In this document: positions 34,674 through 44,439 of the stretch, piece by piece | Numbering within the stretch: the stretch's first letter is position 1 | Layout: the number at the start of each line of letters is the position of its first letter | From: Streptomyces bottropensis ATCC 25435 | GTDB lineage: Bacteria > Actinomycetota > Actinomycetes > Streptomycetales > Streptomycetaceae | Length of the DNA: 64,000 nucleotides | Direction of reading: 5' to 3' | Assembly (NCBI RefSeq): GCF_000383595.1 | Contig: NZ_KB911581.1 | Coordinates: forward strand, 1,653,727-1,717,726 | The notes under the pieces: model-generated | Database searches by the model: none | The model's input: the letters and a program-made list of their open reading frames with translations, nothing else | What the model was told of the DNA's origin: nothing | Translations under genes and position numbers: made by a program

Positions 34674-36065
34674 ATGAGCCGTTCCGCACACCCCGCCGGT
34701 CCCCGTCACGCCGACGTGCTTCCCGAGGGGCACTACTCCGCCCCGCCCGCCGACCTGAACACGCTGGACCCGAAGGTGTGGGCGCAGACCGTCACCCGCG
34801 CGGACGACGGGGTCGTCAGCGTCGGTGGGATCGATGTGAAGGCGCTCGCGGAGGAGTTCGGTACGCCGGCGTACTTCGTCGACGAGGCCGACTTCCGGGC
34901 GCGGGCGCGCGCCTGGCGCACGGCGTTCGGGCAGGACGCCGACGTGTTCTACGCGGGGAAGGCCTTCCTCTCCCGGGCCGTCGTGCGCTGGCTGCACGAG
35001 GAGGGGCTCAACCTCGACGTCTGCTCCGGCGGCGAGCTGGCGACCGCCCTCTCCGCCGGGATGCCCGCCGACCGCATCGCCTTCCACGGCAACAACAAGT
35101 CCACCGACGAGATCCACCGGGCCATCGAGGCCGGCGTCGGCCGTATCGTGCTCGACTCCTTCCAGGAGATCGTGCGGGTCGCCCACATCGCGCAGTCGCT
35201 CGGCCGGCGCCAGCGGGTGCAGATCCGGGTCACCGTCGGCGTCGAGGCCCACACGCACGAGTTCATCGCCACCGCTCACGAGGACCAGAAGTTCGGGATC
35301 CCGCTCGCCGGCGGACAGGCCGCGGAGGCCGTGCGGCGGGCGCTCAAGCTGGACGGGCTCGAACTCATCGGGATCCACTCGCACATCGGGTCGCAGATCT
35401 TCGACACATCCGGTTTCGAGGTCGCCGCCCACCGTGTCGTCGGTCTGCTCAGGGACATCCGTGACGAGCACGGCGTCGAGCTGCCCGAGATCGACCTCGG
35501 CGGCGGCCTCGGCATCGCCTACACCAGCGCCGACGACCCCCGCGAGCCCCACGAGACCGCCAAGGCACTCACCGAGATCGTCAACCGTGAGTGCGACGCC
35601 GCGAAGCTCCGCACGCCCCGGATCTCCGTCGAGCCGGGCCGCGCGATCGTCGGGCCCACCGCGTTCACGCTGTACGAGGTCGGCACCATCAAGCCGCTGG
35701 ACGGGCTGCGAACGTACGTCTCCGTGGACGGCGGCATGTCCGACAACATCCGCACCGCGCTGTACGACGCCGAGTACAGCGTCTCGCTGGTGTCCCGGAC
35801 CTCCGACGCCGAGCCGATGCTCGCGCGCGTGGTCGGCAAGCACTGCGAGAGCGGTGACATCGTGGTGCGGGACGCGTTCCTGCCGGCGGACCTGGCACCG
35901 GGTGACCTGATCGCCGTGCCGGCGACGGGCGCGTACTGCCGTTCGATGGCGAGCAATTACAACCACGTACTGCGCCCGCCGGTCGTCGCCGTCAATGATG
36001 GACAGGCCCGGGTCATCGTCCGCCGGGAGACGGAGGAGGATCTTCTCCGTCTCGACGTCGGCTGA
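34674..36065 (+). CDS. lysA: diaminopimelate decarboxylase
   Basis: A 463-aa fold-type III PLP enzyme that decarboxylates meso-diaminopimelate to L-lysine in the cytoplasm, the last step of lysine synthesis. Visible motifs are [14 protein letters not shown] with the PLP Lys, [26 protein letters not shown] for the phosphate, [10 protein letters not shown], and the catalytic Cys/acid region [10 protein letters not shown] followed by [12 protein letters not shown]. Its length is usual. ATG at 34674 is used; the ribosome-binding site is weak. It starts the lysine/threonine block, and hom follows by about 190 bp with a hairpin between (36089-36142). Confidence 0.96.
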   Translation: MSRSAHPAGPRHADVLPEGHYSAPPADLNTLDPKVWAQTVTRADDGVVSVGGIDVKALAEEFGTPAYFVDEADFRARARAWRTAFGQDADVFYAGKAFLSRAVVRWLHEEGLNLDVCSGGELATALSAGMPADRIAFHGNNKSTDEIHRAIEAGVGRIVLDSFQEIVRVAHIAQSLGRRQRVQIRVTVGVEAHTHEFIATAHEDQKFGIPLAGGQAAEAVRRALKLDGLELIGIHSHIGSQIFDTSGFEVAAHRVVGLLRDIRDEHGVELPEIDLGGGLGIAYTSADDPREPHETAKALTEIVNRECDAAKLRTPRISVEPGRAIVGPTAFTLYEVGTIKPLDGLRTYVSVDGGMSDNIRTALYDAEYSVSLVSRTSDAEPMLARVVGKHCESGDIVVRDAFLPADLAPGDLIAVPATGAYCRSMASNYNHVLRPPVVAVNDGQARVIVRRETEEDLLRLDVG

Positions 36066-36088
36066 GCGGCTCCTTCGGGCAGGAAAAG

Positions 36089-36142
36089 CACCGGGCGGAA
36101 AGAGTTCCGTGGGCCGAAAGATCTCCGTCTTACGGCCCGGTG
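36089..36142 (+). terminator. possible terminator between lysA and hom
   Basis: CACCGGGC (36089-36096) and GCCCGGTG (36135-36142) can pair, and an inner GGGCCG/CGGCCC stem (36111-36136) is an alternative. The AAAATGAA stretch after it is not T-rich, so it may only pause transcription. Confidence 0.45.
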
Positions 36143-36252
36143 AAAATGAAATAGATGTCTCACGATCCGGACGAGGGATAGAAACTCCCGTCCGGTGAGT
36201 GAGACTGGTTCCACCGTATTCGGTATGTCGGTATGTGAGGAAACGAGGTCGG

Positions 36253-37554
36253 ATGATGCGTACGCGTCCGCTGAAGGTGGCGCTGCTGGGCTGTGGGGTA
36301 GTCGGCTCAGAGGTGGCGCGCATCATGACGACGCACGCCGACGACCTCGCCGCCCGTATCGGTGCCCCGGTCGAACTCGCGGGCGTGGCCGTCCGGCGGC
36401 CCTCGCGGGTGCGTGCGGGCATCGACCCGGCGCTCGTCACCACCGACGCGACCGCCCTGGTCAAACGGGGGGACATCGACGTCGTCGTCGAGGTCATCGG
36501 CGGTATCGAGCCCGCCCGCACCCTCATCACCACCGCGTTCGAGCACGGCGCCTCCGTCGTCTCCGCCAACAAGGCGCTCCTCGCCCAGGACGGCGCCGCG
36601 CTGCACGCCGCGGCCGGCGAGGCCGGCAAGGACCTCTATTACGAGGCCGCCGTCGCCGGCGCCATCCCGCTGATCCGTCCGCTGCGCGAGTCCCTCGCCG
36701 GCGACAAGATCAACCGGGTGATGGGCATCGTCAACGGCACCACCAATTTCATCCTCGACAAGATGGATTCCACGGGCGCCGGGTATCAGGAGGCTCTCGA
36801 CGAGGCCACCGCCCTCGGATACGCGGAAGCCGACCCGACCGCCGATGTCGAGGGGTTCGACGCCGCCGCCAAGGCCGCGATCCTCGCCGGCATCGCCTTC
36901 CACTCGCGTGTGCGGCTCGACGACGTGTACCGCGAGGGCATGACCGAGGTGACGTCGGCCGACTTCGCCTCCGCCCGGAACATGGGCTGCACCATCAAGC
37001 TGCTCGCCATCTGCGAGCGGGCCGCGGACGGTGGCTCCGTCACGGCGCGCGTGCACCCCGCGATGATCCCGCTGACCCACCCCCTCGCCTCCGTGCGCGG
37101 CGCCTACAACGCCGTGTTCGTGGAGTCGGACGCCGCCGGGCAGCTGATGTTCTACGGGCCGGGCGCGGGCGGCGCCCCCACGGCCTCCGCCGTGCTCGGC
37201 GACCTCGTGGCCGTGTGCCGCAACCGGCTCGCGGGCGCCACCGGCCCCGGCGAGTCCGCGTACGCGGCCCTGCCGGTCTCGCCGATGGGTGACGTGGTCA
37301 CCCGCTACCACATCAGCCTTGACGTCGCCGACAAACCGGGTGTTCTCGCCCAGGTGGCGACCGTGTTCGCGGAGCACGGCGTATCGATCGATACGGTGCG
37401 GCAGCAAGGACGGCCGGACGGCGGCGGCGAGGCCTCTCTCGTCGTCGTCACGCATCGCGCCTCCGACGCCTCCCTCAGCGGGACCGTCGAGGCACTGCGC
37501 AATCTCGACACCGTGCGGGGTGTCGCCAGCATCATGCGGGTTGAAGGAGAGTAA
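36253..37554 (+). CDS. hom: homoserine dehydrogenase
   Basis: A 433-aa cytoplasmic NAD(P)-dependent dehydrogenase that reduces aspartate semialdehyde to homoserine, the branch-point step to threonine and methionine. The Rossmann start VALLGCGVVGSEVAR, the substrate/catalytic region GIVNGTTNFILDKM and EADPTADVEGFDAAAKAAIL, and a C-terminal ACT domain (about residues 355-430, ISLDVADKPGVLAQVATVFA) are visible. The ACT domain is the site of threonine feedback inhibition in this family. Starts at 36253 and 36256 are adjacent; GAGG upstream is better spaced from the second. thrC follows after 6 bp, so they form an operon. Confidence 0.96.
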   Translation: MMRTRPLKVALLGCGVVGSEVARIMTTHADDLAARIGAPVELAGVAVRRPSRVRAGIDPALVTTDATALVKRGDIDVVVEVIGGIEPARTLITTAFEHGASVVSANKALLAQDGAALHAAAGEAGKDLYYEAAVAGAIPLIRPLRESLAGDKINRVMGIVNGTTNFILDKMDSTGAGYQEALDEATALGYAEADPTADVEGFDAAAKAAILAGIAFHSRVRLDDVYREGMTEVTSADFASARNMGCTIKLLAICERAADGGSVTARVHPAMIPLTHPLASVRGAYNAVFVESDAAGQLMFYGPGAGGAPTASAVLGDLVAVCRNRLAGATGPGESAYAALPVSPMGDVVTRYHISLDVADKPGVLAQVATVFAEHGVSIDTVRQQGRPDGGGEASLVVVTHRASDASLSGTVEALRNLDTVRGVASIMRVEGE

Positions 37555-37560
37555 CCAGCA

Positions 37561-38619
37561 ATGACCCACCAATGGCGCGGAATCATCGAGGAGTACCGGG
37601 ACAGGCTGCCCGTCTCCGACAGCACGCCGGTCGTGACGCTCCGCGAGGGCGGCACGCCCCTCGTGCCCGCGCAGGTGCTCTCCGAGCGCACGGGCTGCGA
37701 GGTCCACCTCAAGGTCGAGGGTGCCAACCCGACCGGGTCCTTCAAGGACCGCGGCATGACCATGGCCATCACGCGGGCGAAGGAGGAGGGCGCGAAGGCG
37801 GTCATCTGTGCCTCCACGGGCAACACCTCCGCCTCCGCGGCCGCCTACGCCGTCCGCGCGGGCATGGTCTCCGCCGTGCTCGTCCCGCGCGGGAAGATCG
37901 CGCTGGGCAAGATGGGCCAGGCCCTGGTGCACGGCGCGAAGATCCTCCAGGTCGACGGCAACTTCGACGACTGCCTCACCCTCGCGCGTGAACTGAGCGA
38001 CAACTACCCGGTGGCGCTGGTCAATTCGGTGAACCCGGTGCGCATCGAGGGCCAGAAGACCGCCGCGTTCGAGATCGTGGACATGCTGGGCGACGCCCCC
38101 GACATCCACGTCCTGCCGGTGGGCAACGCGGGCAACATCACGGCGTACTGGAAGGGCTATACGGAGTACGCGGCCGACGGCATCGCGGCCAGGACCCCGC
38201 GCATGTGGGGATTCCAGGCTTCCGGTTCCGCGCCCATCGTGCGCGGCGAGATCGTCAAGGACCCGTCGACGATCGCCACCGCGATCCGCATCGGCAACCC
38301 CGCGTCCTGGAAGTACGCCCTGGCGGCGCGGGACGAGTCGGGCGGCTTCATCGACGAGGTGACGGACCGTGAGATCCTGCGCGCCTACCGCCTGTTGGCC
38401 GCTCAGGAGGGTGTCTTCGTGGAGCCCGCCTCCGCCGCCTCCGTGGCCGGTCTGCTGAAGGCCGCGGAGAACGGCAAGGTCGACCCGGGGCAGACCATCG
38501 TCTGCACGGTCACCGGCAACGGCCTCAAGGACCCCGACTGGGCCGTCGCGGGCGCCCCGCAGCCCGTTACCGTCCCGGTGGACGCGGCGACGGCGGCCGA
38601 GCGCCTCGGCCTGGCGTAA
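37561..38619 (+). CDS. thrC: threonine synthase
   Basis: A 352-aa PLP enzyme that converts O-phosphohomoserine to threonine. The PLP Lys is in [16 protein letters not shown], and the Ser/Thr-rich phosphate-binding stretch in [20 protein letters not shown]. The loop [20 protein letters not shown] and the C-terminal [10 protein letters not shown] are also typical of class I threonine synthases. It starts 6 bp after hom with GGAGAG in the hom end as ribosome-binding site, so translation is probably coupled. A hairpin follows the stop, and thrB has its own 300-bp upstream region. Confidence 0.96.
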   Translation: MTHQWRGIIEEYRDRLPVSDSTPVVTLREGGTPLVPAQVLSERTGCEVHLKVEGANPTGSFKDRGMTMAITRAKEEGAKAVICASTGNTSASAAAYAVRAGMVSAVLVPRGKIALGKMGQALVHGAKILQVDGNFDDCLTLARELSDNYPVALVNSVNPVRIEGQKTAAFEIVDMLGDAPDIHVLPVGNAGNITAYWKGYTEYAADGIAARTPRMWGFQASGSAPIVRGEIVKDPSTIATAIRIGNPASWKYALAARDESGGFIDEVTDREILRAYRLLAAQEGVFVEPASAASVAGLLKAAENGKVDPGQTIVCTVTGNGLKDPDWAVAGAPQPVTVPVDAATAAERLGLA

Positions 38620-38643
38620 CCTTCGTCCAGCCGTTCGAAAAGA

Positions 38644-38676
38644 CCTGGGAGTCGCGCGTAGACGACGATTCCCGGG
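38644..38676 (+). terminator. hairpin after thrC
   Basis: CCTGGGAGTCG and CGATTCCCGGG pair with two G-T wobbles across an 11-nt loop, 25 bp after the thrC stop. The remaining 240 bp to thrB (38677-38919) show no gene and should hold its promoter. Confidence 0.6.
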
Positions 38677-38919
38677 GGATAACCCTGACAGGACCCGACA
38701 GGGGGTGCACGGGGGGCTTACGACACGCATCGTGCGCCTCTTGTGCGCCCTATGTCGCCACAGAACCTTCCTTCGATAGGCTGTAGTGAACCCGCCCGCC
38801 GCATATGCCCCCCAGGGGCGCGGCGCCGCGCCGTCCTGAACGGCGGCAGGGGCCTCACGTACGCATCGAATGTCATTCGACAATCGTCAATCCCGCAGTT
38901 CAAGGAGAGTCATCGAGCG

Positions 38920-39873
38920 ATGGCCGGTCCAGCGTTCCGCGCCGCCGCCGTACGGGTGCGCGTCCCCGCCACCAGCGCCAACCTCGGTCCGGGCTTCGAC
39001 GCCCTGGGCCTGTCGCTGGGGCTCTACGACGACGTGGTCGTCCGGGTGGCCGACTCCGGCCTGCACGTCGACATCGCGGGGGAGGGCAGCGAGACCCTCC
39101 CGCGCGACGAGCGGCACCTGCTCGTCCGCTCCCTGCGCACCGCCTTCGACCTGCTGGGCGGACAGCCCCGGGGCCTCGAGATCGTCTGCGCCAACCGCAT
39201 TCCGCACGGCCGCGGCCTCGGCTCCTCCTCCGCCGCCATCTGCGCCGGCATCGTCGCCGCCCGCGCCGTGACCATAGGCGGCGACAACCGGCTCGACGAC
39301 GCCGCGCTGCTCGAACTGGCCACCGAGATCGAGGGGCACCCCGACAACGTGGCGGCCTGTCTCCTCGGCGGCTTCACGCTCTCCTGGATGGAGGGCGGCG
39401 CCGCGCGTGCGATCAGGATGAAGCCCGCGGATTCCATCGTTCCGGTGGTTTTCGTGCCCGGGAAACCCGTTCTGACGGAGACGGCGCGCGGACTGCTCCC
39501 ACGCACCGTCCCGCACGTCGATGCAGCGGCCAACGCGGGCCGGGCGGCCCTCCTCGTGGAAGCCCTGACCAGGCGCCCCGAGCTGCTGCTGCCCGCCACC
39601 GAGGACCGGCTGCACCAGGAGTACCGGGCACCCGCGATGCCGGAGAGCGCGGCCCTGGTCGAGCGACTGCGGGCCGACGGCATTCCCGCCGTCATCTCCG
39701 GCGCCGGACCCACCGTCCTGGCCCTGGCCGACCACGCGAGCGCCGACAAGGTGGCCGATCTCGCGGGTGCGGGCTGGGCCGCGAACCGGCTGGACCTCGA
39801 CGCCCGAGGGGCGTGCGTCCTGCCGCTCACCACCACCGTCACCGGACCCGGCGCCGACGGCGCCGAGGAATAG
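38920..39873 (+). CDS. thrB: homoserine kinase
   Basis: A 317-aa GHMP-family kinase that makes O-phosphohomoserine from homoserine and ATP, the substrate of thrC just upstream. Motif 1 is VRVPATSANLGPGFDALGLS, the ATP-binding glycine loop is PHGRGLGSSSAAICAG, and motif 3 is AVISGAGPTVLALAD near residue 265. ATG at 38920 has AAGGAGAG about 11 nt upstream; the frame is open further upstream but without conserved sequence. The upstream region separates it from thrC, so expression may be partly independent. Confidence 0.96.
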   Translation: MAGPAFRAAAVRVRVPATSANLGPGFDALGLSLGLYDDVVVRVADSGLHVDIAGEGSETLPRDERHLLVRSLRTAFDLLGGQPRGLEIVCANRIPHGRGLGSSSAAICAGIVAARAVTIGGDNRLDDAALLELATEIEGHPDNVAACLLGGFTLSWMEGGAARAIRMKPADSIVPVVFVPGKPVLTETARGLLPRTVPHVDAAANAGRAALLVEALTRRPELLLPATEDRLHQEYRAPAMPESAALVERLRADGIPAVISGAGPTVLALADHASADKVADLAGAGWAANRLDLDARGACVLPLTTTVTGPGADGAEE

Positions 39874-39902
39874 CGGAGTCCGGTTGCGGGATTTCGAGAG
39901 GG

Positions 39903-39929
39903 GGAATGTTTGTTGGATCCGGTAGTGTT
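39903..39929 (+). promoter_or_regulatory. possible SigR-type promoter for rho
   Basis: GGGAAT (39902-39907) and GTT (39927-39929) are separated by 19 bases. The SigR consensus is GGAAT-N18-GTT with some tolerance. It lies about 350 bp before the rho start, in the position expected for the promoter of its long leader. One base longer than the best spacing, so tentative. Confidence 0.4.
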
Positions 39930-40281
39930 AACCTCAAGTCTGCACCTGCCCCAGCCATGGCGAGGTGCTTATCGTCCCCGTCAGGGACAACCTTTCTTCC
40001 GGGAGTCTCCCAAGCCGCACTGTGCTTCGTACGTCAAGCTGTACGCCGTACGCAGGCACTGAGCGGTCTGCCGAGCAGGCCCCGGAACCGGCGCGTTGCC
40101 GAGCCGCGTGACACAGACACTCAGTGCCACGGCCCGGAAAGCGCCGAATCATCAGAAATTTCCTCCGCCGCCTTTGGCGGACCACCGCCCCGGCACGGTC
40201 CACCCGAACAGGGCCGAAGCCGGACAGCACAAACGGTCGCCGAGCCAGAAGGCCGACGTCCGCTCCAGGGAAGGACCCTTC
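39930..40281 (+). other. long leader of rho
   Basis: About 350 bases between the probable promoter and the rho GTG. A frame in phase with rho is open from 40096, but its sequence lacks protein character and the ribosome-binding site AGGGAAGGA sits just before 40282. Several CGTACG-rich inverted stretches (about 40028-40060) could fold. rho is autoregulated in many bacteria through its leader; this is a candidate region for that. Confidence 0.5.
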
Positions 40282-42339
40282 GTGAGCGACACCACCGATC
40301 TGATGGGCGCACGTGTCGAGGACACCGCTGCCGCGCCCGCCACGGACGCCGCGCCTGCCAGCGGTGCCGGCTCCCGGCGGCGCCGCGGCACCGGCCTAGA
40401 GGGCATGGTGCTGGCCGAGCTGCAGCAGGTCGCATCCGGCCTCGGCATCAGGGGCACCGCGCGTATGCGCAAGAGCCAGCTGATCGAGGTCATCAAGGAC
40501 GCGCAGGCGGGAGGGGGCGCCCCGGCCAAGGCCGAGGCGGCCACCGAGACCAAGCCGAAGCGCCGCGCCACCTCCAAGGCGCGCACGGGCGACGACGCCG
40601 CGCCGGCCGAGAAGGCCGCCGCCAAGAAGGCCGAGGCGCCCGCCGAGAAGGCCGAGAAGGCCGTGGCCCAGCAGCAGATCGAGATCCCCGGCCAGCCGGC
40701 CGGCGGTGACGAGGCGCCCACCGAGCGCCGTCGGCGCCGTGCCACCGCCGACGCGGGCAGCCCGGAGACGGTCACCGCCGAGGCGAAGGCCGAGCCCAAG
40801 GCCGAGACGCCGGCCCAGGCCGAGGTCAAGACCGACGCCGGTGACCAGGGCGAGGGCCGTCAGGGCCGCCGCGAGCGCGGCCGTGACCGCGGCGAGCGCA
40901 CCGACCGTACGGACCGCACCGACCGTACGGACCGCACCGACCGCACCGAGCGCGGCCGTCGGGGCAAGGGCGACGAGCAGCAGGGCGGCGGCGGTCAGCC
41001 GCAGCGTGACCGCGGCCAGCAGCAGGGCCAGCAGCAGGGCGGCGGCCGCCAGGACCGTGACCGTCAGCGTGACAACGGCCCGCAGGACGACGACGACTTC
41101 GACGGCGGACGCCGTGGGCGTCGCGGCCGTTACCGGGACCGTCGTGGCCGTCGCGGCCGTGACGAGATCGGCACCCCCGAGCCGCAGCTCGCCGACGACG
41201 ACGTCCTGATCCCCGTCGCGGGCATCCTGGACATCCTCGACAACTACGCGTTCATCCGGACCTCCGGCTATCTGCCGGGCCCGAACGACGTGTACGTGTC
41301 GCTCGCCCAGGTCCGCAAGAACGGCCTGCGCAAGGGTGACCACGTCACCGGTGCGGTCCGGCAGCCCAAGGACGGCGAGCGCCGCGAGAAGTTCAACGCG
41401 CTGGTCCGGCTGGACTCCACCAACGGCATGGCGCCCGAACACGGCCGTGGCCGCCCGGAGTTCAACAAGCTGACGCCGCTCTACCCGCAGGACCGGCTCC
41501 GTCTGGAGACCGACCCGGGCGTGCTCACCACCCGCATCATCGACCTCGTCGCGCCGATCGGTAAGGGCCAGCGCGGTCTGATCGTGGCCCCGCCGAAGAC
41601 CGGCAAGACCATGATCATGCAGGCGATCGCCAACGCGATCACGCACAACAACCCCGAGTGCCACCTGATGGTCGTCCTCGTCGACGAGCGTCCGGAAGAG
41701 GTCACCGACATGCAGCGGTCGGTGAAGGGCGAGGTCATCTCCTCGACCTTCGACCGCCCGGCCGAGGACCACACGACGGTCGCCGAGCTGGCCATCGAGC
41801 GGGCCAAGCGGCTCGTCGAGCTGGGCCACGACGTGGTCGTGCTGCTCGACTCGATCACGCGTCTGGGCCGTGCGTACAACCTGGCGGCGCCGGCCTCCGG
41901 CCGCATCCTGTCCGGTGGTGTCGACTCGACCGCCCTGTACCCGCCGAAGCGCTTCTTCGGTGCGGCCCGCAACATCGAGGACGGCGGTTCGCTGACCATC
42001 CTCGCCACCGCGCTGGTGGACACCGGGTCCCGCATGGACGAGGTCATCTTCGAGGAGTTCAAGGGCACGGGCAACGCCGAGCTGAAGCTCGACCGGAAGC
42101 TCGCCGACAAGCGCATCTTCCCGGCGGTGGACGTGGACGCGTCCGGTACCCGTAAGGAAGAGATCCTGCTCGGCAGCGACGAGCTCGCCGTCACCTGGAA
42201 GCTGCGCCGTGTGCTGCACGCGCTCGACTCCCAGCAGGCGATCGAGCTGCTCCTCGACAAGATGAAGCAGACGAAGTCGAACGGCGAGTTCCTGTTGCAG
42301 ATCCAGAAGACGACGCCGATGCCCGGTAACGGCGACTAG
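40282..42339 (+). CDS. rho: transcription termination factor Rho
   Basis: A 685-aa hexameric RNA helicase that ends transcription. A short Rho-N helical domain ([29 protein letters not shown]; about residues 45-75) is followed by a long disordered insertion rich in Ala/Glu/Lys, then Arg/Gly/Asp with TDRT repeats (about residues 210-235), typical of actinobacterial Rho. Then come the CSD RNA-binding domain ([20 protein letters not shown]), Walker A ([12 protein letters not shown]), Walker B ([17 protein letters not shown]) and the secondary RNA-binding R-loop. GTG at 40282 has AGGGAAGGA. A very strong terminator follows. Confidence 0.96.
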   Translation: MSDTTDLMGARVEDTAAAPATDAAPASGAGSRRRRGTGLEGMVLAELQQVASGLGIRGTARMRKSQLIEVIKDAQAGGGAPAKAEAATETKPKRRATSKARTGDDAAPAEKAAAKKAEAPAEKAEKAVAQQQIEIPGQPAGGDEAPTERRRRRATADAGSPETVTAEAKAEPKAETPAQAEVKTDAGDQGEGRQGRRERGRDRGERTDRTDRTDRTDRTDRTERGRRGKGDEQQGGGGQPQRDRGQQQGQQQGGGRQDRDRQRDNGPQDDDDFDGGRRGRRGRYRDRRGRRGRDEIGTPEPQLADDDVLIPVAGILDILDNYAFIRTSGYLPGPNDVYVSLAQVRKNGLRKGDHVTGAVRQPKDGERREKFNALVRLDSTNGMAPEHGRGRPEFNKLTPLYPQDRLRLETDPGVLTTRIIDLVAPIGKGQRGLIVAPPKTGKTMIMQAIANAITHNNPECHLMVVLVDERPEEVTDMQRSVKGEVISSTFDRPAEDHTTVAELAIERAKRLVELGHDVVVLLDSITRLGRAYNLAAPASGRILSGGVDSTALYPPKRFFGAARNIEDGGSLTILATALVDTGSRMDEVIFEEFKGTGNAELKLDRKLADKRIFPAVDVDASGTRKEEILLGSDELAVTWKLRRVLHALDSQQAIELLLDKMKQTKSNGEFLLQIQKTTPMPGNGD

Positions 42340-42362
42340 TCGACCCGTCGCCGGACGAAGCG

Positions 42363-42400
42363 CTGGGGCCACCCTCCATGTGAGGGTGGCCCCAGTTTTC
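42363..42400 (+). terminator. strong intrinsic terminator after rho
   Basis: A perfect 14-bp stem (CTGGGGCCACCCTC / GAGGGTGGCCCCAG) with loop CATGT, followed by TTTTCC. This is one of the best Rho-independent terminators in the window, which makes sense behind rho itself. Confidence 0.92.
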
Positions 42401-42470
42401 CGTAGAGGACACGTGTACGATCACGGTCTTCATGCTCTGAACAAACGTTGCACTCCCAGGGGGGAATCGA

Positions 42471-44228
42471 GTGGCTAGACCCTTGTCCGGAGCCCTTGCC
42501 GCCGCGATAGCGGGGGCGTTGCTGCTGACGTCGGCGAGCGGGGTCTCCGCCGACACCGGCACGACGCCCGACGCGCTGGACGTGCGGATCGCCAAGGCCA
42601 TGGCCGCGGACGACACCGCGAACGCGAACCTGCCGGAGCGGCAGCCGTCGTCGAGCACGAGCTCCGACAGTGGCCTGCAGCAGTCCGCCCAGATCATCGG
42701 CGGCTCGACGACCACGATCGGCTCGGCGCCGTGGATGGCGCAGCTCTGGTACTACGACCCGACCCAGGACCTCGGCTTCTTCTGCGGCGGCTCGGTCGTC
42801 TCGCCGACGAAGATCCTCACCGCCGCGCACTGCGTCGACAAGGACTACTACAACTGGGTCGAGTACGGCGAGATCATCACCGGCACCGACCAGCTGCCCA
42901 CAGCCGTCTACAACGACGACGGCACCCTCGACCACGTCGACTACCACGGCGGCACCCGCAGCACGCTGTCGCGCCAGTGGAACCACTCCTCGTGGGACGA
43001 GATCGCGATCGACAACGACGTCGCGGTCCTGACGCTCTCTGCGCCGGTCAAGGCCACGCCGATCAAGATGACGTCGTCGGACGACACCGCCTCGTACAAG
43101 GCCGGCACCTCGGCCAAGGCCTACGGCTGGGGCCGCACCAGCTCCAAGACCGACGACATCTCGCAGACGCTGAAGACGGCCACGCTGCCGATCGTCAGCG
43201 ACACGACCTGCGGGAACACGTGGGGCGACTACTTCATCAAGGGGCACATGGTCTGCGCGGGCAAGCCCGCCGGCGGCACCGACGCCACGACCACGGCCAC
43301 CTGCAACGGTGACTCCGGCGGCCCGCTCGTCGTCAACAACAAGGTGGTCGGCGTCGTCTCCTGGGGCGTCACGGACTGCGTCTACAAGGGCGCCTACCCG
43401 GTCTTCGCCAAGGTCAGCAAGTACACCGGCGCGGCCTACCCGCGCGTCGACGACGCCGCCATCACCCGCGACGGCAAGGCCGACGTCTTCCTGCGCAACA
43501 AGGAGACCGGCACGGGCTACGTCCGCGCCTCCACGGGCTCCAAGCTCGGCGACCGCCAGTCGCTGAGCTCCAACGGCAGCTGGACCGGCTACAACCTCGT
43601 CCAGCAGACCGACCTGAACCGGGACGGCTACCAGGACTTCGTGCTGCGCCGCTCCTCCGACGGTGACGTCTTCTGGCGGCGGTACGTGCCCTCGTCCAAG
43701 ACCTGGACGACGACGCAGATCTTCGACGACTGGAAGACCCGCACCCGGATCGTCACCCCCGGTGACGTCACCGGTGACGCCCTGCCCGACCTGCTCTCGG
43801 TCGACTCGGCGGGCGCCCTGTGGATCTACCCGGGCAAGGGCACCGGTTCCTTCGGTACCCGCGTCAAGGTCGGCACCGGCTGGAGCCAGTACAACGCGGT
43901 CGTCGGTCACGGCGACTTCAACGGCGACGGCAAGGCCGACCTGATCGCGCGCACCAAGACCGGCTCGAACGTCTACCTCTACAAGGGCACCGGCAAGTCC
44001 GGTACGGGCGCCTTCGCCACCCGGATCAAGGTCCGCTCGGACTGGAGCGCCTACAACACGCTCCTCACCCCCGGTGACGTGAGCGGCGACGGCAGGGCGG
44101 ATCTCCTGGCCCGTACGCCGGCCGGCACGCTGTACCTCTACAAGGGCACCGGCAAGGCAACGAGCGAGATCTTCGGCACACGGGGCTCGGTCGGAACCAG
44201 CTACGCCCAGTACGACCTGCTCGGCTGA
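42471..44228 (+). CDS. secreted trypsin-like protease with FG-GAP/VCBS-like repeats
   Basis: A 585-aa exported protein. The Sec signal peptide (to about residue 28, ASGVSA-DT) and a propeptide of about 45 residues precede the mature trypsin start QIIGGSTTTIGSAPWMAQL. The catalytic triad is visible as LTAAHCVD, DNDVAVLTL and CNGDSGGPLVV. The Cys pattern fits chymotrypsin disulphides. After about residue 335 come five or six repeats of about 50 residues with DxNxDGxxDhhhR-like loops (DLNRDGYQDFVLR, DFNGDGKADLIAR, DVSGDGRADLLAR), expected to form a calcium-binding beta-propeller-like tail. GTG at 42471 has AGGGGGGAA. The tail may direct the protease to a surface or substrate. Confidence 0.92.
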   Translation: MARPLSGALAAAIAGALLLTSASGVSADTGTTPDALDVRIAKAMAADDTANANLPERQPSSSTSSDSGLQQSAQIIGGSTTTIGSAPWMAQLWYYDPTQDLGFFCGGSVVSPTKILTAAHCVDKDYYNWVEYGEIITGTDQLPTAVYNDDGTLDHVDYHGGTRSTLSRQWNHSSWDEIAIDNDVAVLTLSAPVKATPIKMTSSDDTASYKAGTSAKAYGWGRTSSKTDDISQTLKTATLPIVSDTTCGNTWGDYFIKGHMVCAGKPAGGTDATTTATCNGDSGGPLVVNNKVVGVVSWGVTDCVYKGAYPVFAKVSKYTGAAYPRVDDAAITRDGKADVFLRNKETGTGYVRASTGSKLGDRQSLSSNGSWTGYNLVQQTDLNRDGYQDFVLRRSSDGDVFWRRYVPSSKTWTTTQIFDDWKTRTRIVTPGDVTGDALPDLLSVDSAGALWIYPGKGTGSFGTRVKVGTGWSQYNAVVGHGDFNGDGKADLIARTKTGSNVYLYKGTGKSGTGAFATRIKVRSDWSAYNTLLTPGDVSGDGRADLLARTPAGTLYLYKGTGKATSEIFGTRGSVGTSYAQYDLLG

Positions 44229-44270
44229 AACACCAGGTGAGCCCGGCTCCTCGGGCGCACCGGCCACCCA

Positions 44271-44303
44271 CGGTGCCCATCGCGTTCCACGCGGTGGGCA
44301 CCG
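44271..44303 (+). terminator. hairpin after the trypsin gene
   Basis: CGGTGCCCA and CGGTGCCCA-complement TGGGCACCG pair across a 15-nt loop, followed by TTCGTCG. Probably the end of the protease transcript. Confidence 0.65.
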
Positions 44304-44439
44304 TTCGTCGTGCAACCCTTTCCCGGATTACTCCGTCTGACCGAACGGAGTGACCATGGAGCGGTATGGCCACATCCGTCCCGGCAGGCCTGGGCCTGAG
44401 CGCAGGGGGTAACCGACCGGAAAGAGAACCGAGGAGCAG

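Noticed and set aside
32745-36629. A 1294-codon minus-strand frame over the ArgS-like gene, lysA and hom
   Set aside because: It is antisense to genes with intact catalytic motifs; its low-complexity Gly/Val/Ala content is a G+C artefact.
38677-38919. Threonine leader-peptide attenuator before thrB
   Set aside because: I looked for a short ORF rich in Thr/Ile codons followed by alternative hairpins and found none.
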